Assembly (NCBI GenBank): GCA_911728455.2
Contig: OU452223.1
Span: 12,546,174-12,610,173, forward strand
Origin: Marthasterias glacialis
Lineage: Eukaryota; Echinodermata; Asteroidea; Forcipulatida; Asteriidae
DNA length: 64,000 nt
Direction of reading: 5' to 3'
In this document: positions 1 through 25,300 of the stretch, in pieces
Numbering within the stretch: position 1 is the stretch's first letter
Layout of the letters: every line of letters begins with the position of its first letter
The notes under the pieces: generated by a model
Seen by the model: the letters and a program-made list of their open reading frames with translations, nothing else
Database searches by the model: none
Told to the model about the DNA's origin: nothing
Position numbers and translations under genes: made by a program

Positions 1-96
1 ATGAGTTATTGGATTTGGACTCCTTTGCACGAGTATCCTGAAGTTATACAAGTCGGATCATAAACCCTTTCTGTCCATGTGAGGTGCATGACTAAA

Positions 97-453
97 GCCT
101 CGTTCGCATTGGATTAACCAAGATTATTTGACATGGTGAAACAAACCAACTGAGGTGTCAGGGTCTACTATGAGCTGCATCACACGTTGATTTTACCGTC
201 GGGCAACCATCGCGCTTGCGCTTTGCGAACTGGCCAGTTTTACCGGGACGATTCATCTGTACTTGATTTATTGGATCCGTTAGTTTGACCAGGTTAGTTT
301 ACCTGGGCAGAAGGTGGCCGGTTAAACTACCCATTGGACCCGGTTAAATTACCTGGGTGAAATTTTCCTTGGCTGTTCGCACTGGACTTAAAATGGCCAG
401 TTTACCTGTTTGCTCTGTTAGTTTACCCCCAAGAAAACCAATGCGAACACGAC
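97..453. mobile_element. MITE, family with CGTTCGCATTGG ends (empty-site copy)
   Basis: The two ends are inverted copies of a GTTCGCATTGGA motif (left about 97, right about 453). Internal GGTTAGTTTACC-like motifs recur. The element at 10764-11366 is a second copy in the opposite orientation. Around 276-300 this copy keeps the uninterrupted sequence that in the other copy is split by a second transposon, so it serves as an empty-site reference. The open frame at 357-644 overlaps the right end and is not a gene. Confidence 0.7.
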
Positions 454-1811
454 TTAAACCTCTTATGTATGCCACAGAAGAAAAGCCTGGATCCTTCCAA
501 TTTCTCGGTATGTCAAGTGAGGTAACTGAGGTTGCATTGTACCCTCATGATGAATGCTTGGTACTTGAGGTTGTGTTTAGAGCCTCACACGAGAAGGTAA
601 AGGAACACACATTTCTTGGTTCTGCGAGAGTAGATAATGAATAATCAAGTTATATGACAAACATTGAATACAATAATTACTTAAATTATCATACAACATC
701 CATTGTACAAAGAACAGTGAGTTGACGGTATACAAATTTGATCGGATAAATTGTTCAGTGTTTTATTAGTACTTTTGCATCAGATGTTTTACAATAGTAG
801 AACATGATGCAACAAAAATATATTTTCACCATGTGTGTTGATGTGTGAGGTACTCTAACACATCGTAAGGAGCTTTCTACAGAAAAATTTAAAACAATGA
901 AAGATGACAATATAAATAAATAAATAAACACTTTTAAGTTGATTATGAACGAGGTGTTTACAACTAGATTAGACACTAGATTGGAGAGTTCAAGTCTGAG
1001 ATTGTGGTTATTTTTGTCTGCATCAGCCATGCTAAACGCCATGTGCCTCTATTGGCTCCCACGCCCAAAGGTTAATCCACAAGAGGGCGCTTTTCCAGGC
1101 AATACTGTATTATCTATCAGGCAAAAAAAAAACGAAACAAAACAAAAAACGCAATCACAGACTTGGAACCAACTCTAACCATAGTGAAGTGATAAAATGA
1201 AGTTTCTAGTAAAAGACTAATTTTTAAGTTGTGACCTCAGGTTTTCTTAGGTATTTCTCAAGTTCGCAGCCTTTGTTTCACTTTGTCAACATGAACTACA
1301 TGTATGTATAGATCATAACACACAGTGCTCAGTAACCATAAGAAACCTAATTTGAATACCGATTCCATGCCCCTGTAACACACTGGTGGAAAAAATTGAC
1401 GTCTAGATCTTTGTCATTTTGAAACTATTGAAGCAAGATTTCAAGACAATTTGACTGAATGAATTCAACCTATATATGAGTGACTTCAGTAATGAAGTAG
1501 GGTCTGAACTGTGCAACCGACAGTCTGTGGAGTTTAATTTTGTGTTTACAACATAATTTTTTTCTTGTGGTTCAATTAATAATAACAATAGTTTGTAGTT
1601 ATGCAGTCACTGATTTAACTGTCTGTTTCATATACATAAAGATTCCCCCTATGTTATTCCTGCACTGGACAGCTGGACCGAGGCCAGTGAATTTAGCATT
1701 GGGCCAGTAAACTCATGACGGGACACGTCCAGTGGTCTTGTGTTTTTCCATTCAGCCTTACGCTTGACACGTATGTCTAACTAGCTTGCACAAATTTTCA
1801 CAAGCCTGCTG

Positions 1812-2172
1812 AAAGCCCCAGCTCAACATTGGTAAACTGTCTGTAAATGCTTCCATTCTTTGAACAAATCAAGATATTTGTAATAAAACCAACCTGTGAA
1901 AATGTCAGCTCATTTCGTGGTTTCATTTTCAAGGAAACAGTAAAAATGCATTCAGCATTTTTGTATGCATTCATAAAGGCAGAGTTTTGGTCTCACTGAG
2001 ATGAAAACTAATTTTGGATCTTATATCATTTATTATTTAAAAATGATAACACTTCAGGCATAAATATTTCAAGGAAAGTTTTCTACCATCATAATCCTTA
2101 TACCATGTAAGGTATTTGTAAATCTGTGAACATTTATGTTTTTCTTCTTACTAATGTTGAGCTGGGGGCTTT
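1812..2172. mobile_element. MITE with AGCCCCAGCTCAACATT termini, copy 1
   Basis: The left end reads AAGCCCCAGCTCAACATTGG and the right end is its near-perfect inverted complement (ending GTTGAGCTGGGGGCTT). A second copy in the same orientation lies at 36762-37118, with clear similarity along the whole ~360 bp. There is no coding capacity, so this is a non-autonomous DNA transposon. The target duplication was not resolved. Confidence 0.75.
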
Positions 2173-3760
2173 AATTCTGGTCCACTAAAAAAAAGGAAGA
2201 AAAAAAGCCAAGTTTGAGCGCTGTCTCGTCTTTGTACCCTGTCATAAACCTGTCAGAATAAGACTTTGTGTCTTGCAATTTTCTCATCGTAAATTTAAAA
2301 AATAGCTTACTATATCTACAAGGCAATTTACAGTCAACCAATTCTAGGCAATATCTATGCAGGAAAATAAGCCTTCTCATTTAACTTTCACATAATCTTC
2401 CTGGGGATTGTCCAACACTGTTAGAAGAAAATGTCTCTGGAGCAGTGCACTTGGTTGCCTACAAGTTGCCAGTAAAAATTGATTTTTGAGAGAACGTCCT
2501 TCAACTAAACTCAACTTATCCTCAAAAATTCGTGTTAACTTGGAAAAAAATATATATATATTCACATACAATCTATATAAACCTTTAAAAAAGACTTACA
2601 TCTTGTATAAAAGTGTTCCCAGGATTTACGAATCCATCTTTAAAAATGTAGCCTTTGAGAAAGAATCTGCTAGGGTCAAAACTTGAGGCCGTTAACAATT
2701 GTTTTGCCTTTAGAAATGCTGGCAAATTGTAAATTGGTGTTTCATAGCAGGTTATCAAAGTGATTTCTTAAAACTTTAAATTCGGAGCAAGGCTCGGGCT
2801 TTCCTAGGTCAAATGAGGAAGAGCCGAGTGAATTCTGGGGTAAATGGAAGCTACCGTATTAGGGGGGAAAATGCCAAGCTGAATACAAATAGTAAACAAA
2901 TTATGAAAAAAGGGGCAATTTTGGAGCAGTTCCCTCATAAATCTATAAAAATCTTAAAAAAATACCACATCTGCTTTAAACCAAATATTGCAATCTACTT
3001 ATGCCAATGTAAAAGTGTTCATCAAAAATCTGGAGTTTATTCACCGGCCCCACAATTGCATCTCTGCTAAAGGCAGGGGATACTTTTGGGAATTACTCTA
3101 AAAATAAATTACCATAAAAACTTACTTGTTAACGAGTAACGGAGAGCTGTTGACAGTATAAAACCTTAAGAGAAACGACTCCCTTTGAAGTAACATAGTT
3201 TTTGAGAAAGAGGTAATTTCTCACTAAAATATTTGAATCTTTAATTCAGGCATGAAGCCTTTTTCCTGTAAGGAGAAACATGGTTCAAGCATTTTCGGAT
3301 CCTTCTGCGTGGAAATAACCCCTCCAGATATTCACGGATATCTCAAAAACAAAAATTTCAGAGGTTAGTTTTATGGTTTATATCTACAATTACATAGGAT
3401 TGAAAGAAAAGTACAGTTCCAAATACCAAAGGTATCCCCTGCCTTTCACGAAAATATTCAGTTGAAAAATATCCATGCATCTTTTTTTTTCTTTTGATTT
3501 GACAAACTTTTTTAGAAAAAAAAAAGTGACTTTTTAAAATCCATCCCAAAAAATACATATTTTTTTCAGGTTTTCACAGAATGTTTGAAGACGCTATTAT
3601 GTAAATAGGTGGGTTCTTGTCGGCAACTTGCCAAACAGACACTACTTTGAAGGCCACACAATGATATCACCAAAAAACACACCAAACGAGACTACAAGAC
3701 TTGACATTGGTATGGAGTAACATCAACGAGGGCTGGGCAATGATGCAATGAAGACGTCAC

Positions 3761-17544
<13,784 letters not shown>

Positions 17545-20500
17545 TGTACGTTGTCGCCGTCCAACGTCCACACAGTAGTTTCCAGTGTAATGATTTCAAT
17601 ATTTCAACAACACGAAAATGAAACTGTCTGAAACGGCGCCCTCTAGCGGAATAAACAACGTCAATGACAAAAGTCTGTAACGGCAGGACCACCTGACGGT
17701 CATCATGATCAATCACAGGTCACCAACCCACCACGTCAGGTTAAATTAATACAGCAAAACAAAAATGTAGAAACTTCCAATGGCTCAAAAGGTTTGAACA
17801 GAGCCCGGCACGTTGTAAAACTTCTCACCAAATTCTGGTATTGTTTGTTGCTTGAATTCCTGAGGTACATGTGTATTTAGTTAAAGAAAGGCAGAGCTGG
17901 GCGCGCGAGACAGAGTGGGGTCCGCAGGCAGGACCTAGACTTCTGTCATAAACAAATTGAAGATTGTGAGAATAAGAAGATACTTTTATACTTTGTTACA
18001 CTTTAAGTAGACCCTATCATTTAATTGTTTGAGACCAGGGTCTCAAAACTAAAGGGAATTAAAACTGATTTCATAATTCATTGAGTTCACGAGTAGGAGT
18101 AGGCCTATGGCGTGCAGCAATTTTATAAAAGCCATTTTGAGATATGGTGGACAGAATGTACTACGACATTATTTGGTTTGGGTAAATTTGTCAGAAGCCA
18201 ATCTTTTGTAGTACACTCCTATATAACCTGTCCACCATTATCTCAAAAAGGCTCATCCTGCCGTCATTTCAGGCAGTCGTAAAAACCTTTCCAATTTTTA
18301 CCGTATTTTTGACCGCATGAGGGCGCTTCCATTGATTAATTTAGCATGCACTATAAAGTTTTGTCTTATTTTGACTGCCTGTGTGCTGCTTTCTTGTGTC
18401 GATGGCCAAATAAATAATACTAATAACACCAACAATGGGAAAATTCGTTTAACTTGTTTTGCACCACGCTGGTTCACACACGCCCTCATAGGCGGTAAAA
18501 AGCACTGCCGCGATTAAACCCCTTTCGTCCGGACAAGCTCCGGTGGTTTTGCGAGCTCTAGAACTATGGTTCACGACACCAAAAGTGGGTCACGGAAAAA
18601 CTTAAGGTGGGTCGCCAAAGTTTGTCAGAAGCGCTGAAACGATTTTTTTAAACACTTTTGATCCGTTCGTGAAAAAAAAAATTGTCTCAAACATGATATT
18701 TTCTTCCGAAATATTGTCAGTCATCATATTATAATAAAGACAAACCCAACTGAGTAATATGCCCGCGGAACTTCCCCGTTTTTTTGTAAATAAGACAAAC
18801 TGCTTCAATAAGTAATTTACTCCTGTTTGAAGAGTATCTTGTTTTATGACATTGCCTCTGCAGCATGCAGGGGGTAATCGACCGGCGATCGGCGCCGAGT
18901 GTGATCGTAGGCGAGTGCCTGAAAGATTTTCAATGGGTCGCCGGCTTAAAACTCTGCATGGACTCGGAAAACATCAATTCATAACAGCGCTTTCACACTA
19001 TGGTTTAGGGTAAACAAAATAATTAATGGATCTTATTATTTTTAAAGACGAACAGAAACTTAAAAACAGTAGGTCTTTAATTCTTGACGTTACGCAGAGT
19101 ACTAATTATTATTTTAATCACATTTCATAATGAGGCCAACACACATAACATTATTCTAAGCGAAATAAAAGCATTAACCCATTAGTCCCTGCCCCGCCCG
19201 AGGCTCCTGAAAAGAGGTAAGATAGTTTGCAAGACCCTTGAAGTAAATTAACATAATCGTAGTTTCATACAAATGACTATTTATTTTTACGTTCGGAAGT
19301 AATAATTTTAACAAGGGAACAGTAATAGCTCTCATTAGCGGTTACCGGTAAATTTTATGGTGATAATTTTTGTAGTGCCAGGGCAGGTTAAAATAAACAT
19401 AATACTTTTTTTTGTGAAGGATTTACCTGCATGGAATCCTTGCTCGTAGGCCTACTGTTCTATTGCTAAAGGCATCAGTAATTATTAGCAGCGTCATGAT
19501 GAAAGAGAATTATTTTTTTTTGTAACAAAGGAACTCGTTGTAAGAAAGAACTAATAAATTTCATTATCAGAATTAGCGCTAACAAGTCAATATTGTGAAG
19601 GGAGGAAATTAAAAATGAGCTACTGAGGTCTATGAAGTTGATAAACGATTGCCACTGAATTTATCAAAGCGTGACAATGACTGTAGCCTGTTTTTAAATG
19701 TATTTGTTTGTTTTGTGCCCCCCCCCCATCGCAAGCTGATGATGATCGCTCCCTCCTATACCGCATGTGGCAGAGTATCGCTTTGGGCGGCTGTGCGATC
19801 CAGTGAATAAACGGTTAATGACTTTTTACAAGTTTATCTGAATTACTTCAAATAATATACAAGCTAGACTAAAAAGAGTACACTGTTATGATCATAATTT
19901 TTTTTAAATATCGATTAAACACTTTAGTTTTATTTTGTGTACAACCAGAATGTCAACAAGGCCACGACAGTCACTCGTTCGCTGCATTTTAAAGCATTGC
20001 TCTCTAAATGTAAACGAGTGAAAAGCCACTCGTTTTGTCCGCCATCCCACTATTGCAAAGAGCCAAATAGCGAAGAACTCTTTTTTAGGGTGAAAGACGG
20101 GTATTTTCAATTTGAATCAAAGTGAAGTTCGCTCTAGTATCACTCAAAAAGGGTGATGCACGGTGAGTTTTACTCTGAGAAGAGCCGAAATGACACCATT
20201 CGGGGGAACGAGTGAAATTGTCAATCTTTTACATTTAGAGAGTGCTCTTAGTTGGCCTCAAGCTGCAAAACATGCACAATTGTCAATCGAAAGACTGAAT
20301 GAAATTATTTCCAAAATCAAAAGAAGCTAACAATTCTGCAATAGTGTGATGACGCTGCACCCTGATCTTTTCTGTTTATACCCAGTGACTAATTTATTTA
20401 TTTATTTATTTCAAAATCTTTAAACAGGATACAAATATCAGCTAAATAACTGTTTTACATTATGGTCCTGTGACTTAAAAAAGTAAGAACAATTAAAATA

Positions 20501-22002
20501 GAAAAGAAACATAGAATTCATGAAAGTAAAAAGCAAAAACATACTTAAAAAATAAGAAGATAAGCATGGTTTAACTTTGTGAAAGTCATTTGAGAAAAAT
20601 AAATAATAATATAAAATTTCGTTTTATACGCTCAACTAACCATGGTATTTGTAGGATAGAAGTAAAATACTCAACAGTTTATTGGTATAATTAGTAGTTA
20701 AAATAGTACCACCACTACCTTGTTTGTTTTATCTTTCAGACTAACAAGGCTATCTCTATCATGTCTTGCATATGCATTGAGGTAGAGATACTTCCATAGC
20801 CTTGGTACCGGTAATTACCTATATACGTGCGCCGTGAACTCAACGTGGTCTCTGTTCGGGGCGTGCGCCGCCGAGTCGCCCAGCACTTAAATTACAGTAG
20901 AATTACGTTTCTTCTGTTTAATTAAACACAATAAGTTGTAGAAGTTGCACGAGAGAATAACTGATCAACCTTGCGCTACTTGCTGGGTTTGGCGTTCCCT
21001 TGGGCGGGGCGGCTCATGGCGGCCGATCCGTCTATAACAAGCTATGAGCGTACACAAAATCCTTGCCAAAAGCCGAGCCTTTTTTTTCTTTTCTTTTTTC
21101 AAGTTCTCTCGATCGAATACTCATACGCCTATATGAAACGAAAATCAATCGTTTACTTCTTGTTATCCATACGGCCAGTCTAAGATTGATTTGTCTCATA
21201 AAAACTAGACTGGACAGTAACGGCAGTGACAATGGCAACGACACTAACAAATCTAAACACTTGTTGATTGAACATTAAATTGGCTCAATTCACCTGACGT
21301 CATCATCGCAATGACCCGTTGGTGGCGCCATTTTGGGAGTCGATATGTAAGGCGTTGCTAGAATTGACGACACTGGCTGTTGATATTTAGGGTGTTGGTA
21401 TGGCCTCATACTGTATATTTATAACACTTGTTACGTGACGAACAAGCCGCAGCCGTAGCCGCTAATTCGGACAATACCTTATACAGAGTAGAACGCGTTT
21501 CAGGCGACGCGGGGTAGACCGATCCATTACGCCCCGCCCCATTACGCGTTGACCAATCACAGTCTTGGCTACGCCACCGAAAGTCCAACAAAAGTCCGAC
21601 GTAATAAAAATCCATTGGAAAATGTAATAAGGTATTGGTGTAAGTACCGCCAAAGAATGCATTATTGATGTACATGTATATGTGTTTCTTTATCACTCTG
21701 CTAGTGCTGTGAATCTTGAAATAACCATTCCGGTCGTGTAGTCACGACCAATAAGCTTTGGGGATCAATGGGTACCCTCCGCTAGAGGTCACAAAAAGAT
21801 TTCTCATTGGCCCATTTTGTCAGCTGCGCGTACATAGCTGCACGTTTCCATTTTTGTCTCATCATAGTTTATGATGGCGGTGTGATGACGTCAATGCATA
21901 AGGTCTATTTTTACGTGCGATAATTTTGACTCCCAAAATAAAGAGTGTGTGGCAGACAGTGGCCGCGTGTGACGTTGGTGCATGGGGTCAGTGTTAAGTG
22001 AG
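17545..22002. other. Intergenic region between FAM133 and the SRCR gene
   Basis: This spans the 5' side of FAM133 (its 5' UTR and promoter lie just right of 17544) to the 3' side of the SRCR gene. No exon is recognised. It contains an ~80-bp dispersed repeat at 19182-19262 (CCCTGCCCCGCCCGAGGCT...GACCCTTGAAGTAAATT) that recurs at 50935-51015. An (ATTT)n tract near 20392-20410 could be the tail of a minus-strand retroelement. Part of a TGACGTCA-bearing MITE lies at 21755-21912. Confidence 0.55.
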
Positions 22003-22316
22003 TTAAACTTGACACCTTACGCTTGCATCGTAATCGTGATTACTACTCTGGTAACCCCACCCTCGCCGATTACATCTCCAAAGGCTTTTCTCCGATCCAG
22101 TACATAGCAATGTGTCCATGAATACCGGTCCAACTCCCGGACCGAAGTGAGCACCCAACATCCTCTCGGCAGCGGACGGGTAGCCGAGTTGTCTGCAGAT
22201 TATGTTCGCTTCCCTTAAATCCCAATAACTGCTGCCTACCGTGCCCCATTGACCATCGTAGAACAACTCAACTCTGCCTTCAGCATGGTCGTCGCCGTCA
22301 GCCAAGCGTACAACAT
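22003..22316 (-). CDS. SRCR domain 7 and C-terminus (terminal exon)
   Basis: The exon enters in phase 1 after TTCAAG and ends at TAA (22003-22005). It keeps VVRLADG, GRVELFYDGQWGTV, ICRQLGYPSA and a final C, but the usual CDD is GSS and the usual HNC is QSS. Both cysteines of the predicted C2-C7 disulfide are therefore missing, while the other four remain. A two-residue tail follows the last Cys, with no transmembrane helix or GPI signal. Confidence 0.88.
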
Positions 22317-25300
22317 CTTGAATAAAATGAAAAAAATAATAATAATGGTAGTGGAAACAGAATGAGTTTAATAGTAACCTTTCAAGGGGTGTCAAGGGAT
22401 GGGAGGAACGAAAATGAGCGATGAAGTTTAATAGTAAAATGCTTGCATTTGAAAGACATAACGCATGAAAATGATTTAGAAACAAACTGAAGGCCAATTA
22501 AAACTGCATTTTGCGTTTTGCCTAATTGAACGAGATCTTAATCGACGCATTGACAGATAAGCTCTCCAATTATATCCCGTTCACTGTTTTTATAATAGAT
22601 AATCTGACGTGGAGGTAAAAAAACAAACTGTCTACGTGTGTAGGTAGAAAATAGTTTCAAGCACTAAGCAATAATAAATAAAAGCTTACAAAATGTCACA
22701 TTTCATTCTGGTGTTTTTTTTTTATTAACCAAAGGTCCAGATTTAAAAATGGGGGCACACGGGAGCCATGCCCAACTCTTAGTTACGCCACTGTGACATT
22801 GATGTACATTGCGTTGTTTTGGTTTTGTGGCGGTTGGTGCGTCTTGCTGCATGCTGGGTACTAAATTTAATGGCCTAAAAACCGGCTACAAAATAATTTG
22901 CTAAAATAATGGGCTGCAAAATGTTGCTTGCGACAGTCGGTATCGCATCAATTTGCGTAAACTTACTTGAGCATTCCAAGCCAGCGTCCTGATTATGGCT
23001 ACAGTTATGCTCTCCCCAGTCTGCACGAGGACACTGGTATATTTTCAACTGACTATCAGTACACGAAAAACCAGCCAAATGAATCGGTCCGGTGCCTTGC
23101 CCATAGTATGCCCCTCCCCGTACTTGAGTTGCGTTTGGATACCCCATTTCATGACAGACGACATCACCACTCCTCGTGTCCCAGTAGTCGTCACACACGG
23201 TACCCCACTGGCCGTCGTGGTATACCTCCAGTCTCCCACTCCTGGATATCGGTCCGTCTGAAAGGCGAACTGTTCATTACAAACAAGTAAGCATTTGTAT
23301 TAAACCGAATGAAGGCTAGAAAATAACACGGCAGTACGTTTCCTATATTATGTGGGGCTATCGCATCACAATTTTAAGCAATTATGAACAGTCAATTGCT
23401 GACCTCATTCTCCTTTGACCAACCGTTACGGAATATTTGTTTTCATGCTGTATACGGAAGGTCATACTGCTGGCCATAATTATGGCAATTTCAGAGGACA
23501 ACAACGTAGTACTTACACTGAAAACATTCTAAGCTGGAGTCTTGACTGTGACTACAGTTATGCCCACCCCAGCCTGCATGTGGGCACTTGTATAGACTAA
23601 CTTCACTTCCGGTACAGGAAAGACCAGACCAGACTATCGGCACGGTGCCTTGCCCGTAGTGTGCCCCTCCCCAGGCCCGAGACGCACTGTGATACCCTAG
23701 GGCACGACAGGCGACATCAGCGTCCTTGATGTCCCAACCATCATCACACACGGAGCCCCACTGGTCGTTATGGTACACTTCAATCCTACCTGCGTCAGGT
23801 CCTGGGCCGTCCATCAGACGAACTTCCAATATGAAGAATAAAAACAAAATATCGGCATTCAGTAATTGTCATGTTGAAAACACTGGGTGCTCGGGAGTCG
23901 AAAATACATACTGAGGCCATATGAGGCTCGGAAACCCCCTTTGAAATTCCTATTTGGACCGGAAGACCGGCGAAAAAAACGAGGGAAAATATATTTATAT
24001 ATATATTTTCGGCATGTCTCTTCCCGGGCTCCGATCTCAGGGTAAATTTCGTGTGGCAGATTATTGGTATCATCAAGAATGGACCCAATGAATGCACATG
24101 ACATCATTGCAGTGGGGCGCCCTCACGTAGGTGTCAAAAGGAGGATGCTCATATGCCCATCATATACAGCTCGTACATTAAGTGTGGCGTACACATTGAT
24201 CGGCATTAATACAGTATTAATTGAGATAAATGGTCGTACATTGCTTCATTATCGTTTTACTTCTAAGAAGGCAGCGAGATGACGTCGTTGCATATAAACG
24301 TCCATTAATGTGATTTTAGATAATGTAATTTGGTGAACGTTTAGTATACTTACTGTAAGCACAGTCTACACCAGCCTTTTCAGTGGTTGCGCAGTCATGA
24401 TTGCCCCATCCATCGTGCCGACAATGGCGGAGTCTGTCTTCACTGCCACCACATTTCACTTCATCCAGCAATATTGACAAAGAGCCTTGCCCATAATAAC
24501 TAAAACCCCGTGCAAGTATTGCATCCGGAAACCCCAGCTGACGACAGCAGACTGTGGCGTCATTGATGTCCCACGAGTCGTCACATACGGTGCCCCATCG
24601 GTCACTGTCATACACTTCAATCCTCCCAGCGTGGGGCCCTGGTCCGTTCGTGAGGCGTACTATCAGATTTAAAAAATAAATAAATAAATAAAAAAATAAA
24701 AATAAAAATACAAAACTGTGACGTCATCATCACAATAATCTTGGCTGCGCCATTTTGGGTGCCACCGTGTGTTCTACAGTGTAGTGCGCATTTTTAGGCT
24801 ACAATGGTGTTTACAAGCTTGCCATCTTTTTACGTGCAATTATTTGACTCCTGCGTGGCAGACAGTAGGCCTGTGTGATGTGGGTGCAAGGGTCAAATTA
24901 AAAACAATCAAAGGCGTTCCCGGCTCAAAGATATTACTTGATATAAACAAGGGCGTCATTTTGTTTGTTACCTTAGATGCGATTGCACATAACATGAACA
25001 CTGCTTGATTTATTATACGCGACACAAAGTCTCGACAAAAATGTGGGTGTTCTGGTGGCAACATCGAAAACACTATTAACATAAAAAGCGTAACATGAGT
25101 GTAACATTCGTAGAATTCTTTCATCAATTTCGCTCATCATTATTATAATGATATTATGTTTTCTTTGGTTTAGAGTCTAGGAATGGTTTCCTACACATAC
25201 CATCGCTGCATTCCAAGCTTGAATCCTCCGAATGAGTGCAGTTAACGTAATCACTGCGTGGGCAATCCAAGAGAGTTTCTTCACTGCCGTCACACGACAG

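Larger units (their letters stand above)
1..3760. other. Non-coding left flank, 3' side of the FAM133 gene
   Basis: No exon or RNA gene is recognisable here. The stretch holds a foldback element at 97-453 and a MITE at 1812-2172, both listed separately. The rest is A/T-rich unique-looking sequence with short open frames that lack family resemblance. The 3' UTR of the FAM133 gene must lie just left of 3761 on the minus strand, but I cannot place its polyadenylation site with confidence. Confidence 0.6.

Noticed and set aside
357-644. 95-aa plus-strand open frame
   Set aside because: Its first third is the right end of a MITE, there is no splice or homology support, and composition is ordinary intergenic sequence.
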